From contig SCNS01000016.1 of the NCBI GenBank assembly GCA_005503215.1, positions 50,754-114,753 on the forward strand: DNA of 64,000 nt. The letters run 5' to 3'. The first letter of the stretch is position 1, and each line of letters opens with the position of its first letter. This DNA is from Sphingomonadaceae bacterium 3R27C6. Its GTDB lineage: Bacteria; Pseudomonadota; Alphaproteobacteria; Sphingomonadales; Sphingomonadaceae. This document shows, one piece after another, positions 35,392 to 45,182 of this stretch. The notes beneath the pieces are model-generated. The model saw only the letters and a program-made list of their open reading frames with translations. It searched no databases and was not told the origin of the DNA. The position numbers and the translations under genes are program-made.

Positions 35392-38051
35392 CGCTCGTCC
35401 GCCATCAGCCGCTTGAGCGTATAGAGCGCGTCGAGCGCCTCGCGCGGTGCTAGCGCATCGGGGTCGATGCCCGCGAGCGCCTCGCGCAGCGCATCCCTCA
35501 CCGCCGCGGGTGCCTCGGCAAGGGTCGCGGCGAACAGCGGCAGATCGTCGAGCCCCGCGGCGAGCCCGCCGGTCTTCTCGCGTCCCGCCTCGAGCTTGGC
35601 GAGCACCGCTTCCGCGCGCTTCACCACGCCCGCGGGAACGCCCGCGAGGCGGGCGACCGCGAGGCCGTAGCTCCGATCGGCGGGGCCTTCGGCAAGCTCG
35701 TGGAGCAGGACGAGATCGCCTTGCCATTCACGCGCGCGCACATGGTGGAGCGACAGCGCGTTCAGCGTTTCGGCGAGCCGCGTCAGTTCGTGATAGTGCG
35801 TCGCAAAGAGGCAGCGGCACTTGTTGACCTCATGCACCGCCTCGACCACCGACCAGGCGAGCGCGAGCCCGTCATAGGTCGAGGTGCCGCGCCCGACCTC
35901 GTCGAGAATGACGAAGCTTTGCGGGGTCGCCTGTGCAAGGATCGCCGCGGTCTCGACCATCTCGACCATGAAGGTCGAGCGCCCGCGCGCGAGATTGTCG
36001 CTCGCGCCGACACGGCTGAACAATCGGTCGACGAGGCCGAGCTTCGCCGCGGCGGCGGGGACGAAGCCGCCCGCCTGCGCAAGCACGACGATCAGCGCAT
36101 TCTGGCGCAGGAAGGTCGATTTACCGCCCATGTTCGGACCCGTGACGAGCCAGAGGCGGTCGCGTTCCGACAAGGACACATCGTTGGGAACGAACCGTTC
36201 GCCCAACTTCGCGAGCGCCGCCTCGACCACCGGATGGCGGCCGCCGCTGACGTCGAGGCACGGATCGTCCGCAAGCTCGGGACGACACCAGTTATGGCTC
36301 ATCGCATGGTCCGCGAGCGCTGCGGCGACGTCGATGCGCGCGAGCACGTCGCAGCTCGCGGCAATCGCCTCGCGCCGCGCGATCGCGGCGTCGGTCAGCG
36401 ATTCGAGGTGCGCCATTTCGGCGGCGATCGCGTGGACGCCCGCCTGCGTCACCCGGCTCGCGGCTTCGTGGAGGTCGGACGAGTTGAAGCGCACCACCCC
36501 CGCGAGCGTCTGGCGATGCGTGAAGCCCGATACGGGGGCCATCAATGCGTCGGCGTGCTTCGCGGGCACCTCGACATGATAGCCGAGCACGCCATTGTGG
36601 CGGATCTTCAATGAGGCGATGCCGGTGCGGTCGCGATAATCGGCTTCGAGTGCCGCGATCGCCTTGCGCCCGTCGCGCGCGGTTTCGCGCAGCGCGTCGA
36701 GCGCATGGTCGTAACCCTCGGCTACATAGCCGCCCTGCGCGGCGTCGACCGGCGGGGTTTCGATCAGCGCGCGGCTGAGTTCGTCGACGAGCGTGCCATG
36801 GCCGTCGAGCCCCGGAAGCAGGCGCGCGAGCAAAGGCGGCAGGTCGGGCCGGCGCGCGAGACGTTCACGGAGCAGCCGCGCGCCGCCGAGCGCATCGCGC
36901 AGCTGCGCAAGGTCGCGCGGCCCGCCGCGCCCCGCGACGAGACGGCCGAGCGCGCGCCCGGCATCAGGCAATGCGCGCAGCGCCGCGCGCAGCTCGCCGC
37001 GCCAGAGCGCATCGCGCGCGAGCCCGTCGACAAGGTCGAGCCGGTCAAGGATCGCGTCCTTGTCGGTCAGCGGGCTCGCGAGATCGTCGGCGAGCAGGCG
37101 CGCGCCCGCCGCGGTGACGGTGCGGTCGATCGTGCCGAGCAGGCTACCGTCGCGCGCGCCCGCCATCGTGCGGACGAGTTCAAGGCTCTCGCGCGTCGCG
37201 GCGTCGATCGCCATGCGGCCCGAAGCCAGATGCCGCACCGGCGGCTGGAGGAAGGTCGGCCCGCCCGTCCCGACATGGTCGAGATAGGCGACGAGCGCGC
37301 CCATCGCGGCAATCTCGCCGCGGCCGAACTGGCCGAAGCCGTCGAGCGTCTGGACGCCGAAGAAGCTTTCGAGCCGCTTCTGCGCGCTCGTACTCGAAAA
37401 GTCCGCGGGCGGCCGCCGCACGATCTGCCGCGCCGACGAGATCGGCAGGTCTTCGGCGCTCTCGCTGATCAGAAGCTCCGAAGGCGCGAGCCGCGCGAGT
37501 TCGGCGTCGACCGCTTGCGCAGGAACCGCGACCACCTCGAAGCGCCCCGTCGAAATATCGGCCGCGGCAATCGCCACCTCGCCGTCGCTGCCGATCTGCG
37601 CGAGCGCGGCGAGGCGGTTCGCGCTGCGTCCTTCGAGCAGGCTTTCCTCGGTCAGCGTCCCCGCGGTGACGAAGCGCACGATGTCGCGCGCGACGAGTGC
37701 CTTCGATCCGCCGCGCGCCTTCGCTTCTGCCGGAGTCTCGATCTGTTCGGCGATCGCGACGCGGTGCCCGGCGCGGATCAGGCGCGCGAGATAGGATTCG
37801 GCGGCGTGGACGGGAACGCCGCACATCGCCACCGGCTGCCCATCATGTTCGCCGCGCGAGGTCAAAGCGATGTCGAGCGTCGACGCCGCCGCCTTCGCAT
37901 CGTCGAAGAACAGCTCGAAGAAATCGCCCATGCGATAGAAAAGCAGGCAATCGCCCGCCTTGTCCTTCAACGCCCAATATTGCGCCATCATCGGCGTCGC
38001 GGCGGGCGCGGGATTGTTCATATTGGCAGCGGAGCGGGCGGTGACAGGCAT
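35388..38051 (-). CDS. mutS: DNA mismatch repair protein MutS
   Basis: An 887-residue mismatch-recognition ATPase. The N-terminal mismatch-binding domain carries the Phe-x-Glu wedge in YRMGDFFELFFDD. Connector, core and clamp domains follow. The ATPase has Walker A TGPNMGGKST, Walker B FVILDEVGRGTSTYDG and the conserved His in FATHYHELT. Start candidates are 38051 and 38021 (MNNPAP); the first is used. It is immediately upstream of and overlapping glnD by four bases, an arrangement seen in several alphaproteobacteria. Confidence 0.97.
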   Translation of the reverse strand: MPVTARSAANMNNPAPAATPMMAQYWALKDKAGDCLLFYRMGDFFELFFDDAKAAASTLDIALTSRGEHDGQPVAMCGVPVHAAESYLARLIRAGHRVAIAEQIETPAEAKARGGSKALVARDIVRFVTAGTLTEESLLEGRSANRLAALAQIGSDGEVAIAAADISTGRFEVVAVPAQAVDAELARLAPSELLISESAEDLPISSARQIVRRPPADFSSTSAQKRLESFFGVQTLDGFGQFGRGEIAAMGALVAYLDHVGTGGPTFLQPPVRHLASGRMAIDAATRESLELVRTMAGARDGSLLGTIDRTVTAAGARLLADDLASPLTDKDAILDRLDLVDGLARDALWRGELRAALRALPDAGRALGRLVAGRGGPRDLAQLRDALGGARLLRERLARRPDLPPLLARLLPGLDGHGTLVDELSRALIETPPVDAAQGGYVAEGYDHALDALRETARDGRKAIAALEADYRDRTGIASLKIRHNGVLGYHVEVPAKHADALMAPVSGFTHRQTLAGVVRFNSSDLHEAASRVTQAGVHAIAAEMAHLESLTDAAIARREAIAASCDVLARIDVAAALADHAMSHNWCRPELADDPCLDVSGGRHPVVEAALAKLGERFVPNDVSLSERDRLWLVTGPNMGGKSTFLRQNALIVVLAQAGGFVPAAAAKLGLVDRLFSRVGASDNLARGRSTFMVEMVETAAILAQATPQSFVILDEVGRGTSTYDGLALAWSVVEAVHEVNKCRCLFATHYHELTRLAETLNALSLHHVRAREWQGDLVLLHELAEGPADRSYGLAVARLAGVPAGVVKRAEAVLAKLEAGREKTGGLAAGLDDLPLFAATLAEAPAAVRDALREALAGIDPDALAPREALDALYTLKRLMADER

Positions 38052-38182
38052 GCGACATGCTTAGGGATGGATATGGGGCCGTGGCAAGACGCGCGCGCGA
38101 TTCGCGGGTTCCATTTCCGCTTGGCGACGCTAGGGAATGGGCTCGGGCGCGCATCTTGTGAATTCATTTGAGAGGATAAACG

Positions 38183-40447
38183 ATGGATAGTGGCAGCAAG
38201 GTGCAATTTTCGGACCGCGAGGCGCTGCTGTACCACGCCTATGGCCGGCCCGGAAAAATCGAGATCGTCGCGTCGAAGCCGATGGCGACGCAGCGCGACC
38301 TCAGCCTTGCCTATTCGCCTGGTGTCGCGGTTCCGGTGAACGCGATCGCCGAGGATCCCGCCAAGGCCTATGACTATACGATCAAGGGCAATCTGGTCGC
38401 GGTGATCTCGAACGGCACCGCGATCCTCGGGCTCGGCAATCTCGGCGCGCTCGCATCGAAGCCGGTGATGGAAGGCAAGGCGGTGCTGTTCAAGCGCTTC
38501 GCCGACGTCGATTCGATCGACCTTGAGGTCGATACCGAAGATCCGCAGCGCTTCATCGAAGCGGTCGAACTGCTCGCGCCGAGCTTTGGCGGCATCAACC
38601 TGGAAGATATTGCCGCGCCCAACTGCTTCATCATCGAGGCGGCGCTGAAAGAACGCATGAACATCCCGGTGTTCCATGACGACCAGCACGGCACCGCGAT
38701 CATCACCGCGGCCGGCCTGATCAACGCCTGTTACCTGACGGGACGCGATCTCGCGACGGTGAAGGTCGTCGTCAACGGCGCCGGCGCCGCGGCGATCGCA
38801 TGCACCGCGCTGATCAAGGCGATGGGCGTGCGGCACGAAAATGTCATCATGTGCGACCGCAAGGGCACCATCTATCAGGGCCGCACCGAAAGCATGGACC
38901 AGTGGAAGTCGGCGCACGCGGTGCCAACCGAAGCGCGCAACCTGACCGAAGCACTTGTCGGCGCCGACGTGTTCCTCGGCCTGTCGGCCGCGGGCGCGCT
39001 GAAGCCCGAGATGGTCAAGGACATGGCGCCCGCGCCGATCATCTTCGCGATGGCGAACCCCGATCCCGAAATCTCGCCGCCCGATGCGCGCGCAGCGCGG
39101 CCCGACGCGATCATCGCGACGGGGCGGTCGGACTATCCGAACCAGGTCAACAACGTCCTGTGCTTCCCCTTCATCTTCCGCGGCGCGCTCGACGTCCATG
39201 CGACCGCGATCAACGAGGAGATGAAGATCGCGGCTGCGTACGCCATTGCCGACCTCGCGCGCCAGCAGGTGCCCGAGGAAGTAGCTGCAGCCTATGGTGG
39301 GCGCGCGTCGAGCTTCGGCCCCGAATATATCATCCCCTCGCCCTTCGATCCGCGCCTGATGGAAATCGTGCCGGCGGCGGTCGCCGAAGCGGCAATGAAG
39401 ACCGGCGTCGCGCAGCGCCCGATCGACAATCTCGACGAATATCGCACCCAGCTTCGCGCCCGGCTAAACCCGACCACCTCGGTACTCACGCTCGCCTATG
39501 AAGCCGCGCGCAACAATCCAAAGCGCGTCGTCTTTGCCGAGGGCGAAGAGGAAGTCGTGCTGCGCGCGGCGATCCAGTTCCGCGATGGCGGTTATGGAAT
39601 CCCCGTGCTCGTTGGGCGCGAAGGGCTGCACGACAAGCTTCGCGCGATGGGTGTCGCCGACGCCGAAAGCTTCGAGGTCCACAACAGCGTCAATTCGCCG
39701 CACGTCCCGCAGATGGTCGACATGCTTTACGAGCGGCTGCAGCGCCGCGGATACCTCCGCCGCGATGTCGAGCGCATGGTCAATCGCGACCGCAACATCT
39801 TCGGTTCGCTGCTGCTCAAAATGGGGCTCGGCGATGCGATGATCACGGGCACGACGCGCACCTATTCGCAAACGATGCGCGAAATCCGGCGCGTGATCGA
39901 CCATGCCGAGGGCAAGACGCCGTTCGGCATCCACATTCTGGTCGATCAGCATCACACCATCTTCATGTCCGATACGACGGTGAACGAGCGGCCGACCGCC
40001 GAGATGCTCGCCGATATTGCCGAGCGTACCGCGCAGGTCGCGCGGCGCATGGGCCACGAACCGCGCGTCGCGTTCCTTTCCTATTCGACCTTCGGCAATC
40101 CCGAGGGAAGCTGGCTCGAAAGCATCCGCGAGGCGGTAGCGATCCTCGACCAGCGGAAGCCCGCCTTCGAATATGAAGGCGAAATGGCGCCCGACGTCGC
40201 GCTCAATGAGAAGGTGATGAAAAATTATCCCTTCTGCCGCCTGTCGGGACCCGCGAATGTGCTGATCATGCCGGGGCTGCAATCGGCCAATCTCTCGGCA
40301 AAGCTGCTCCGCGAACTCGGCGGAGGCGCCGTCATCGGCCCGATGCTCGTCGGCATGGAAAAGCCGGTGCAGGTCGCGACGATGGCGTCGACCGCGTCGG
40401 ACCTCGTCACGCTGGCGGTGCTCGCGGCCGGCGGGATAGCGCAATAA
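38183..40447 (+). CDS. maeB: NADP-dependent malic enzyme with phosphotransacetylase-like domain
   Basis: A 754-residue MaeB-type enzyme that decarboxylates malate to pyruvate with reduction of NADP+. The malic domain (about 1-430) has the Tyr/Lys region [11 protein letters not shown], metal-binding [11 protein letters not shown] and the dinucleotide fold [19 protein letters not shown]. The C-terminal third (about 440-754) resembles phosphate acetyltransferase ([17 protein letters not shown]) but is considered regulatory, binding acetyl-CoA. Such fusions are common in alphaproteobacteria. It is divergent from mutS across 131 bp and ends in a perfect bidirectional terminator. Confidence 0.96.
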   Translation: MDSGSKVQFSDREALLYHAYGRPGKIEIVASKPMATQRDLSLAYSPGVAVPVNAIAEDPAKAYDYTIKGNLVAVISNGTAILGLGNLGALASKPVMEGKAVLFKRFADVDSIDLEVDTEDPQRFIEAVELLAPSFGGINLEDIAAPNCFIIEAALKERMNIPVFHDDQHGTAIITAAGLINACYLTGRDLATVKVVVNGAGAAAIACTALIKAMGVRHENVIMCDRKGTIYQGRTESMDQWKSAHAVPTEARNLTEALVGADVFLGLSAAGALKPEMVKDMAPAPIIFAMANPDPEISPPDARAARPDAIIATGRSDYPNQVNNVLCFPFIFRGALDVHATAINEEMKIAAAYAIADLARQQVPEEVAAAYGGRASSFGPEYIIPSPFDPRLMEIVPAAVAEAAMKTGVAQRPIDNLDEYRTQLRARLNPTTSVLTLAYEAARNNPKRVVFAEGEEEVVLRAAIQFRDGGYGIPVLVGREGLHDKLRAMGVADAESFEVHNSVNSPHVPQMVDMLYERLQRRGYLRRDVERMVNRDRNIFGSLLLKMGLGDAMITGTTRTYSQTMREIRRVIDHAEGKTPFGIHILVDQHHTIFMSDTTVNERPTAEMLADIAERTAQVARRMGHEPRVAFLSYSTFGNPEGSWLESIREAVAILDQRKPAFEYEGEMAPDVALNEKVMKNYPFCRLSGPANVLIMPGLQSANLSAKLLRELGGGAVIGPMLVGMEKPVQVATMASTASDLVTLAVLAAGGIAQ

Positions 40448-40449
40448 GA

Positions 40450-40483
40450 AAAAGCGGCGGTGCCCCGGGGCACCGCCGCTTTT
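40450..40483. terminator. Perfect bidirectional terminator between maeB and bamE
   Basis: A 34-base perfect palindrome whose 17-base half is AAAAGCGGCGGTGCCCC. T runs occur on both strands, so it can end both convergent transcripts. Confidence 0.9.
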
Positions 40484-40508
40484 CTGTCCGTTGCCGGTAT
40501 CCGCGGGC

Positions 40509-40994
40509 TTATTGCCCCGGCGCACCCGCACCCGGCGCACCGACGGCGCCGATATTGCCGAAGATATCTTCGAAGAAGCTGCGATGGCGGCCGAGCGTCG
40601 GCGTCTTGTCGCCTTCGGGGCTGATCTTGCTCACCAGTTCGAGGCCGGTGCGATCGACCGCGGCGACGTTGCCCGCGGCGTCGAAGCGGACGCGCAGCAC
40701 CTGCTGATCGACCGGGCGCGGCTTGGCGAAGGCGAGCTGGCGCGTTTCGCGCGAGACATAATAATATTCATTGTCGCTGAACTGACCGACGAAGGTCGGG
40801 CGGCCGAGCGTCTTTTCGACCGATTCGCGGTTGTCGACGCCCGGCGTGATCGCCTCGGTCAGCAAAGGATCGACGACATAGCCCTGCCGCCCCTTCAGCT
40901 GCGCGCAGCCGCTAACGGTCAGGGCGACGGCGAGGCCGAGTACGACGAGGCGCGCGCGCGGGGCAGGAAGCGAAATGATCGAATTCGGCATCAA
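40509..40994 (-). CDS. bamE: Outer membrane protein assembly factor BamE
   Basis: A 161-residue lipoprotein. The signal peptide ends in the lipobox VSGC (Cys at about residue 30). The SmpA/OmlA fold follows with GYVVDPLLTEAITPGVDNRESVEKTLG and the strands YYYVSRETRQLAF and VLRVRFDAAGNVAAVD. BamE assists the BAM complex in folding outer-membrane beta-barrels such as the autotransporter encoded at the end of this window. A disordered Gly/Ala/Pro tail extends the end. It is divergent from the CBP3 gene. Confidence 0.92.
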   Translation of the reverse strand: MMPNSIISLPAPRARLVVLGLAVALTVSGCAQLKGRQGYVVDPLLTEAITPGVDNRESVEKTLGRPTFVGQFSDNEYYYVSRETRQLAFAKPRPVDQQVLRVRFDAAGNVAAVDRTGLELVSKISPEGDKTPTLGRHRSFFEDIFGNIGAVGAPGAGAPGQ

Positions 40995-41162
40995 AAATCT
41001 CCGTTGCGCCTGTCCGCCGCTTGTCCGGGCGGTCGGCGCTGGCTCTCGCGCCTCTTAACCGCAAGCGGACAGCGCGCACAAGCTGCTTGTGCCGCGGCAA
41101 AGCTTGCCACAAGCTGACCAGCGGCCCTTTTCGGGCAGCCCGAATGCGCCTAAGCAGCTGCC

Positions 41163-41693
41163 ATGTTCTCTCTTCGCAAACTGTTCAAATCCGAGCCCGA
41201 TCCGCGCGAGGCGCGCCGCCCGCTGTGGAACGCCGTCGTCGCCACCGCGCGCGCGCCGCACTGGTATGCTGAGGGCACCGTGCCCGACACGCTCGACGGG
41301 CGGTTCGACATGATCAGCCTGGTGATGGCGCTCGTGCTGCACCGGATCGACGACGAACCGGCGCACGGGCTCGCGGGCGTCCAGCTCACCGAGTTGTTCG
41401 TGAACGACATGGACGGGCAGATGCGCCAGATCGGCTTTGGCGACATGGTCGTCGGCAAGCAGGTCGGCCGGATGATGAGCGCGCTCGGCGGGCGGCTCGG
41501 CGCTTATCGCGCCGCCGACGGATCGGACGAATTGCACGGCGCGCTCGTTCGCAACCTATGGCGCGGCAACGAACCCGCCGAAGCGGGACTCACACATGTG
41601 ATGGCGGAAGTCGCTGCTCTCCGTGCCGCGCTCGCGGCCACTCCGGTCGCCGATCTTATTGTCGCGGATCATCTGGACGGAGCGGCGCGTTGA
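41163..41693 (+). CDS. Ubiquinol-cytochrome c chaperone (CBP3) family protein
   Basis: A 176-residue protein of the CBP3/UQCC1 family, which in mitochondria assists cytochrome b synthesis and bc1 complex assembly. The conserved core RFDMISLVMALVLHRIDDEP and LFVNDMDGQMRQIGFGDMVVGKQVGRM is present. It acts in the cytoplasm or at the inner membrane. The stop overlaps the next gene's TTG start (TTGA), the usual alphaproteobacterial CBP3-yceD pair. Confidence 0.92.
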   Translation: MFSLRKLFKSEPDPREARRPLWNAVVATARAPHWYAEGTVPDTLDGRFDMISLVMALVLHRIDDEPAHGLAGVQLTELFVNDMDGQMRQIGFGDMVVGKQVGRMMSALGGRLGAYRAADGSDELHGALVRNLWRGNEPAEAGLTHVMAEVAALRAALAATPVADLIVADHLDGAAR

Positions 41694-42220
41694 GCACGCC
41701 GCCCGAATTCTCGCTGATCGTGACGCTGGCCGACGCCGCGCATGGCCGCACGCTTTCGGTCGAGGCTGATGCCGAGACGCGCGCACGGATCGCGAAGCGG
41801 CTGGCGCTGGTCACGCTCGACCGCTTCGCCGTTACCGGCGAAGTCCGCGCGATCGCTGGCGGCATCGGCGCGAAGGGCGAGGTTCAGGCAAAAGTGGTGC
41901 AGGCTTGCGCCGCGACCGACCTGCCCGTTCCCGCGGCGATCGTCGAACCGTTCGACCTGCGCTTCCTGCGCGATGTCGATGCGCCGGTTGGCGAGGATGA
42001 AGAGATCGAGATCGGCAGCGAGGATCTCGACCTGTTGCCGCTTGAGGGCGATCGGGTCGACCTCGGCGAAGCGGCGGTGCAAACGCTCTCGCTCGCGCTC
42101 GATCCGTTCCCGCGCCATCCCGACGCCGACCGCATCCTCGCCGAAAAAGGCGTGCTCAGCGAAGACACCGCGGGGCCGTTTGCGGCGCTCGCCAAGCTGC
42201 GCGGAAAGCCCGACGCCTAA
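41690..42220 (+). CDS. YceD/DUF177 family protein (TTG start)
   Basis: A 176-residue protein of the YceD family, linked to 23S rRNA accumulation in plants and bacteria. The conserved FSLIVTLAD start, VQACAATDLPVPAAIVEPFDLRF and the acidic motif EIEIGSEDLDLLPLEGDRVDLGEA are present. No ATG fits; TTG at 41690 overlaps the CBP3 stop and gives the family-like N terminus STPPEFS. rpmF, the usual next gene, is absent. The stop overlaps the convergent SRPBCC gene stop (CTAA). Confidence 0.88.
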   Translation: MSTPPEFSLIVTLADAAHGRTLSVEADAETRARIAKRLALVTLDRFAVTGEVRAIAGGIGAKGEVQAKVVQACAATDLPVPAAIVEPFDLRFLRDVDAPVGEDEEIEIGSEDLDLLPLEGDRVDLGEAAVQTLSLALDPFPRHPDADRILAEKGVLSEDTAGPFAALAKLRGKPDA

Positions 42221-42912
42221 CGGCTTTCGTCGGGGGCGGGCTTCGGTTCTGCCTCGACGAGATCGGCGACCGCGGCGTCCAGCCCCGGCTCTTCCTTCGC
42301 GGGCGGCGTTTCGGCCTTCGGCTTTTCCGCCGCCTCGCCCGCGGCCTTTTCGTCGCGCGTTGGGGGTAGCGCGCCGCCGAGCGCGTTGGCGAGGCCGAGC
42401 AGCTGCTCGCCGATCACCTTGTCGACCGCGGGCGCGATATCAGCGACCTTGAAGCGCATATAGCCGCCGACGACATAGTCGAAGCGCAGCGCGCTGCCCG
42501 TCGGGGTTTCCTTGATCTGGATCGTCAGCGTGGCGGTAAGCGCCTCACCTTGCAGCGGCCCGAACGCACCCGAGAGGCGGAGCATCTGGTTCGGTTTCGA
42601 AAAGAGGATGCGCGCGTGCTGGACGCTGCCGACGCCCGACCCGGTGTCGGGCAATTTCTCGCAGAAACAGCCGCCCGCCTGCTGATCGAGCCAGAAATTC
42701 GCGGCGTCGCCCGACCAGCTATGATCCTTCGACCACCAGCTTTGCGGCATGCGAAGCATTTTCCACACATCGGCGGGGGTCGCGGCGACCTGCGCCGTAT
42801 GCGCCACGGTGAAGCCGATCTCGCTCTGGTCGACGACCTTGGCGTTTGCAGCCGGCGCAAAAGCGAGCGCCGCGATCATCGCCGCGCCTGCGAAATATCT
42901 GGAAATTGCCAT
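42217..42912 (-). CDS. Exported SRPBCC (START-like) domain protein
   Basis: A 231-residue protein. A signal peptide (MAISRYFAGAAMIAALAFAPAANA) is followed by a START/polyketide-cyclase-like fold (residues about 35-185: HTAQVAATPADVWKMLRMPQSWW, SALRFDYVVGGYM). The last ~45 residues are a Lys/Glu/Ala/Pro low-complexity tail. The start at 42912 is fixed by AGGGGGAC upstream. This fold binds hydrophobic ligands; the ligand here is unknown. It takes the place downstream of adk where rpsM would normally lie. Confidence 0.82.
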   Translation of the reverse strand: MAISRYFAGAAMIAALAFAPAANAKVVDQSEIGFTVAHTAQVAATPADVWKMLRMPQSWWSKDHSWSGDAANFWLDQQAGGCFCEKLPDTGSGVGSVQHARILFSKPNQMLRLSGAFGPLQGEALTATLTIQIKETPTGSALRFDYVVGGYMRFKVADIAPAVDKVIGEQLLGLANALGGALPPTRDEKAAGEAAEKPKAETPPAKEEPGLDAAVADLVEAEPKPAPDESR

Positions 42913-42958
42913 CAGCCTGTCCCCCTGGTGCCTCAATAACCGGCGCCGGAGGGACTGG

Positions 42959-43618
42959 CTAGCCAGCAGTCGCCAGGATGGTTTCGATCGCGTCATTGAC
43001 CTCGTCGATCGGCGCCATGCCATCGACGTGGGTAACGATACCGCGCGCTTCGTAGATCGGCAGGATCGGCGCGGTCTTGGCGCGATATTCGGCCATGCGC
43101 GTGCGCACCGTTTCCTCATTGTCGTCGGGACGGCGCTTGAATTCGTCGCTGCCGCAAACGTCGCAGATGTTTTCGACCTTCGGCAGCTTGTAGCGATCGT
43201 GATAGCCGGCGCCGCACTTGGCGCAGCTGAAGCGGCCGGTGATGCGATCGACGAGCGCGTCTTCCTCGACCTGCAGCTCGATCACATGGTCGAGCTTGCG
43301 GCCGCGCGCCGACAATATGCCGTCGAGCGCTTCGGCCTGTGCCGCGGTGCGCGGATAGCCGTCGAAGATCACCGAAACATCGCTGCCGAGCTGGTCGAGC
43401 CGCTCGCCGATCAGGCCCGAGACGATCTCGTCCGAGACGAGCTCGCCCGCATCCATCACGGCCTTCGCCTGCACGCCGATCGGCGTCCCCGCCTTGACCG
43501 CCGCGCGGAGCATGTCGCCGGTCGAGAGCTGGACCATGCCATGCTCGTCTTCCAGACGCACCGCCTGCGTTCCCTTGCCCGCCCCCGGCGGACCCAGCAA
43601 AATGATATTCAGCGTCAT
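42959..43618 (-). CDS. adk: Adenylate kinase with zinc-finger LID
   Basis: A 219-residue long-form adenylate kinase that equilibrates ATP, ADP and AMP. The P-loop is GPPGAGKGTQ, AMP-binding residues are in LSTGDMLRAAV and FDGYPRT, and the LID contains FSCAKCGAGYHD and ICDVCGSD. The four Cys at 132, 135, 152 and 155 form a structural metal site, as in Gram-positive enzymes and some alphaproteobacteria. It lies 47 bp after secY and ends the visible spc-type operon. Confidence 0.96.
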   Translation of the reverse strand: MTLNIILLGPPGAGKGTQAVRLEDEHGMVQLSTGDMLRAAVKAGTPIGVQAKAVMDAGELVSDEIVSGLIGERLDQLGSDVSVIFDGYPRTAAQAEALDGILSARGRKLDHVIELQVEEDALVDRITGRFSCAKCGAGYHDRYKLPKVENICDVCGSDEFKRRPDDNEETVRTRMAEYRAKTAPILPIYEARGIVTHVDGMAPIDEVNDAIETILATAG

Positions 43619-43665
43619 GGGGACCCCTGTTTGCCCTGCCTGCGCGGATCGACGTAGCGGGCGCT

Positions 43666-45039
43666 TTAGCGCCGCGCAACGCCCCCCTTCAATTTCGCCT
43701 TCTTGATGAGGTCGCCATATTGATGCGCGAGCATGTGGCTCTGGATCTGGCTGATCGTGTCGATCGTCACGTTGACGATGATCAGCAGGCTGGTGCCGCC
43801 GAGCGCGAAGGGCAGCCCCGACTGGGCGATGAAATATTCGGGCACCAGGCAGATGATCGCAAGATAGGCCGCGCCGATCACCGTGATGCGCGTCAGCACG
43901 AAATCGAGGTAGGTCGCGGTGTTCTTGCCCGGGCGGATGCCGGGGATGAAGCCGTTCTGGCGCTTCAGATTGTCGGCGGTTTCCTCGGGATTGAAGACGA
44001 CGGCGACGTAGAAGAAGCAGAAGAAGATGATGCCCGCGGCATAGAGCGCCATATAGAGCGGCTGGCCATGCGCGAGATACTGGTTGAGCGTGATCAGGAA
44101 ATCGCCGGTCGCGGTATCGCCCTGGACGTTCTGGCCCATCATCTGCGTGAGGGTCAGCGGCATCAACAGCAGCGACGAGGCAAAGATCGGCGGAATCACG
44201 CCCGCGGTGTTGACCTTGAGCGGCAAATGGCTGCGGTCGGCCTGCATCACGCCGCGCTGCGTCGCGCGCTTCGGATACTGGACGAGGACGCGCCGCTGCG
44301 CGCGTTCCATGAAGCTGATGAAGGCGATGATCGCGATCGCACCGCCGAACACCGCGATCACGGTGCCGCCGCCCATCGAACCTTCGCGCACCTGCGTGAA
44401 CATCTGGGCAAAGCTGCGCGGCAGCTGGGCAAGGATGCCCGCCATGATGATCAGCGAGACGCCGTTGCCGATACCACGGCTGGTGATCTGTTCACCGAGC
44501 CACATCAGGAAGAGCGTACCGCCGACGATGCTGATCACCGCACCGATACGGAACATCATGCCGGGGTCGACGACCGCGGCGATACCCTGCGTCGCGCCGA
44601 GCGATTCGAGTCCGACGGCGATGAAATAGCCCTGGATCGCGGTCAGCGCGACGGTGCCGTAGCGCGTATATTGGTTGAGCTTCTTGCGCCCGCTTTCGCC
44701 CTCTTTCTTGAGCGCGGCGAGGCTGGGCGACAAGGCCGCGGCCAGCTGCACGACGATCGACGCCGTGATATAGGGCATGACGCCGAGCGCGATGATGCTC
44801 ATGCGCTCGAGGCTGCCGCCCGAGAAGGTGTTGAAGATGTCGAGGACGCCGCCCGACGCGGCCTGGCTGTAGAGCGACGCCAGCGCAACGGGGTCGACCC
44901 CCGGCAGCGGCACGAACGACAGGAAGCGGAAGACGATCAGCGCGCCGATCGTGAACCAGATACGGTTCTTGAGTTCGGTCGCCTGACCGAACTTCGAAAA
45001 GTTCAGGTTGGAAGCAAGCTGGTCGGCGCGAGAGGCCAT
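43666..45039 (-). CDS. secY: Preprotein translocase subunit SecY
   Basis: A 457-residue inner-membrane channel of the Sec translocon with ten TM helices. Landmarks are FVPLPGVDPVALASL, FNTFSGGSLERMSIIALGVMPYI in the plug/TM2 region, KKEGESGRKKLNQYTRYGT and the conserved loop before TM9 IPGIRPGKNTATYLD. It is separated from rplO by 143 bp that include a stem-loop, so it may have extra control from the ribosomal genes. Confidence 0.97.
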   Translation of the reverse strand: MASRADQLASNLNFSKFGQATELKNRIWFTIGALIVFRFLSFVPLPGVDPVALASLYSQAASGGVLDIFNTFSGGSLERMSIIALGVMPYITASIVVQLAAALSPSLAALKKEGESGRKKLNQYTRYGTVALTAIQGYFIAVGLESLGATQGIAAVVDPGMMFRIGAVISIVGGTLFLMWLGEQITSRGIGNGVSLIIMAGILAQLPRSFAQMFTQVREGSMGGGTVIAVFGGAIAIIAFISFMERAQRRVLVQYPKRATQRGVMQADRSHLPLKVNTAGVIPPIFASSLLLMPLTLTQMMGQNVQGDTATGDFLITLNQYLAHGQPLYMALYAAGIIFFCFFYVAVVFNPEETADNLKRQNGFIPGIRPGKNTATYLDFVLTRITVIGAAYLAIICLVPEYFIAQSGLPFALGGTSLLIIVNVTIDTISQIQSHMLAHQYGDLIKKAKLKGGVARR

Positions 45040-45142
45040 GGTGATCTTTCCTCGAGTGGCGGACCGCGCCCCCGCGACCCGGCGCCTATGTGCGTTCGCC
45101 AGTCACGAAGCGCAAGGGCAAAGGCCCGAATTCAGATGCGCC

Positions 45143-45175
45143 GGGGGCGGATCGACCTGTCGCCGACCCGCCCCC
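45143..45175 (-). other. Stem-loop in the rplO-secY gap
   Basis: GGGGGCGG (45143-45150) and CCGCCCCC (45168-45175) can pair. On the minus strand the stem begins 7 bases after the rplO stop, with no T tract, so partial termination or mRNA end processing is more likely than full termination. Confidence 0.5.
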
Positions 45176-45182
45176 ATATGCA

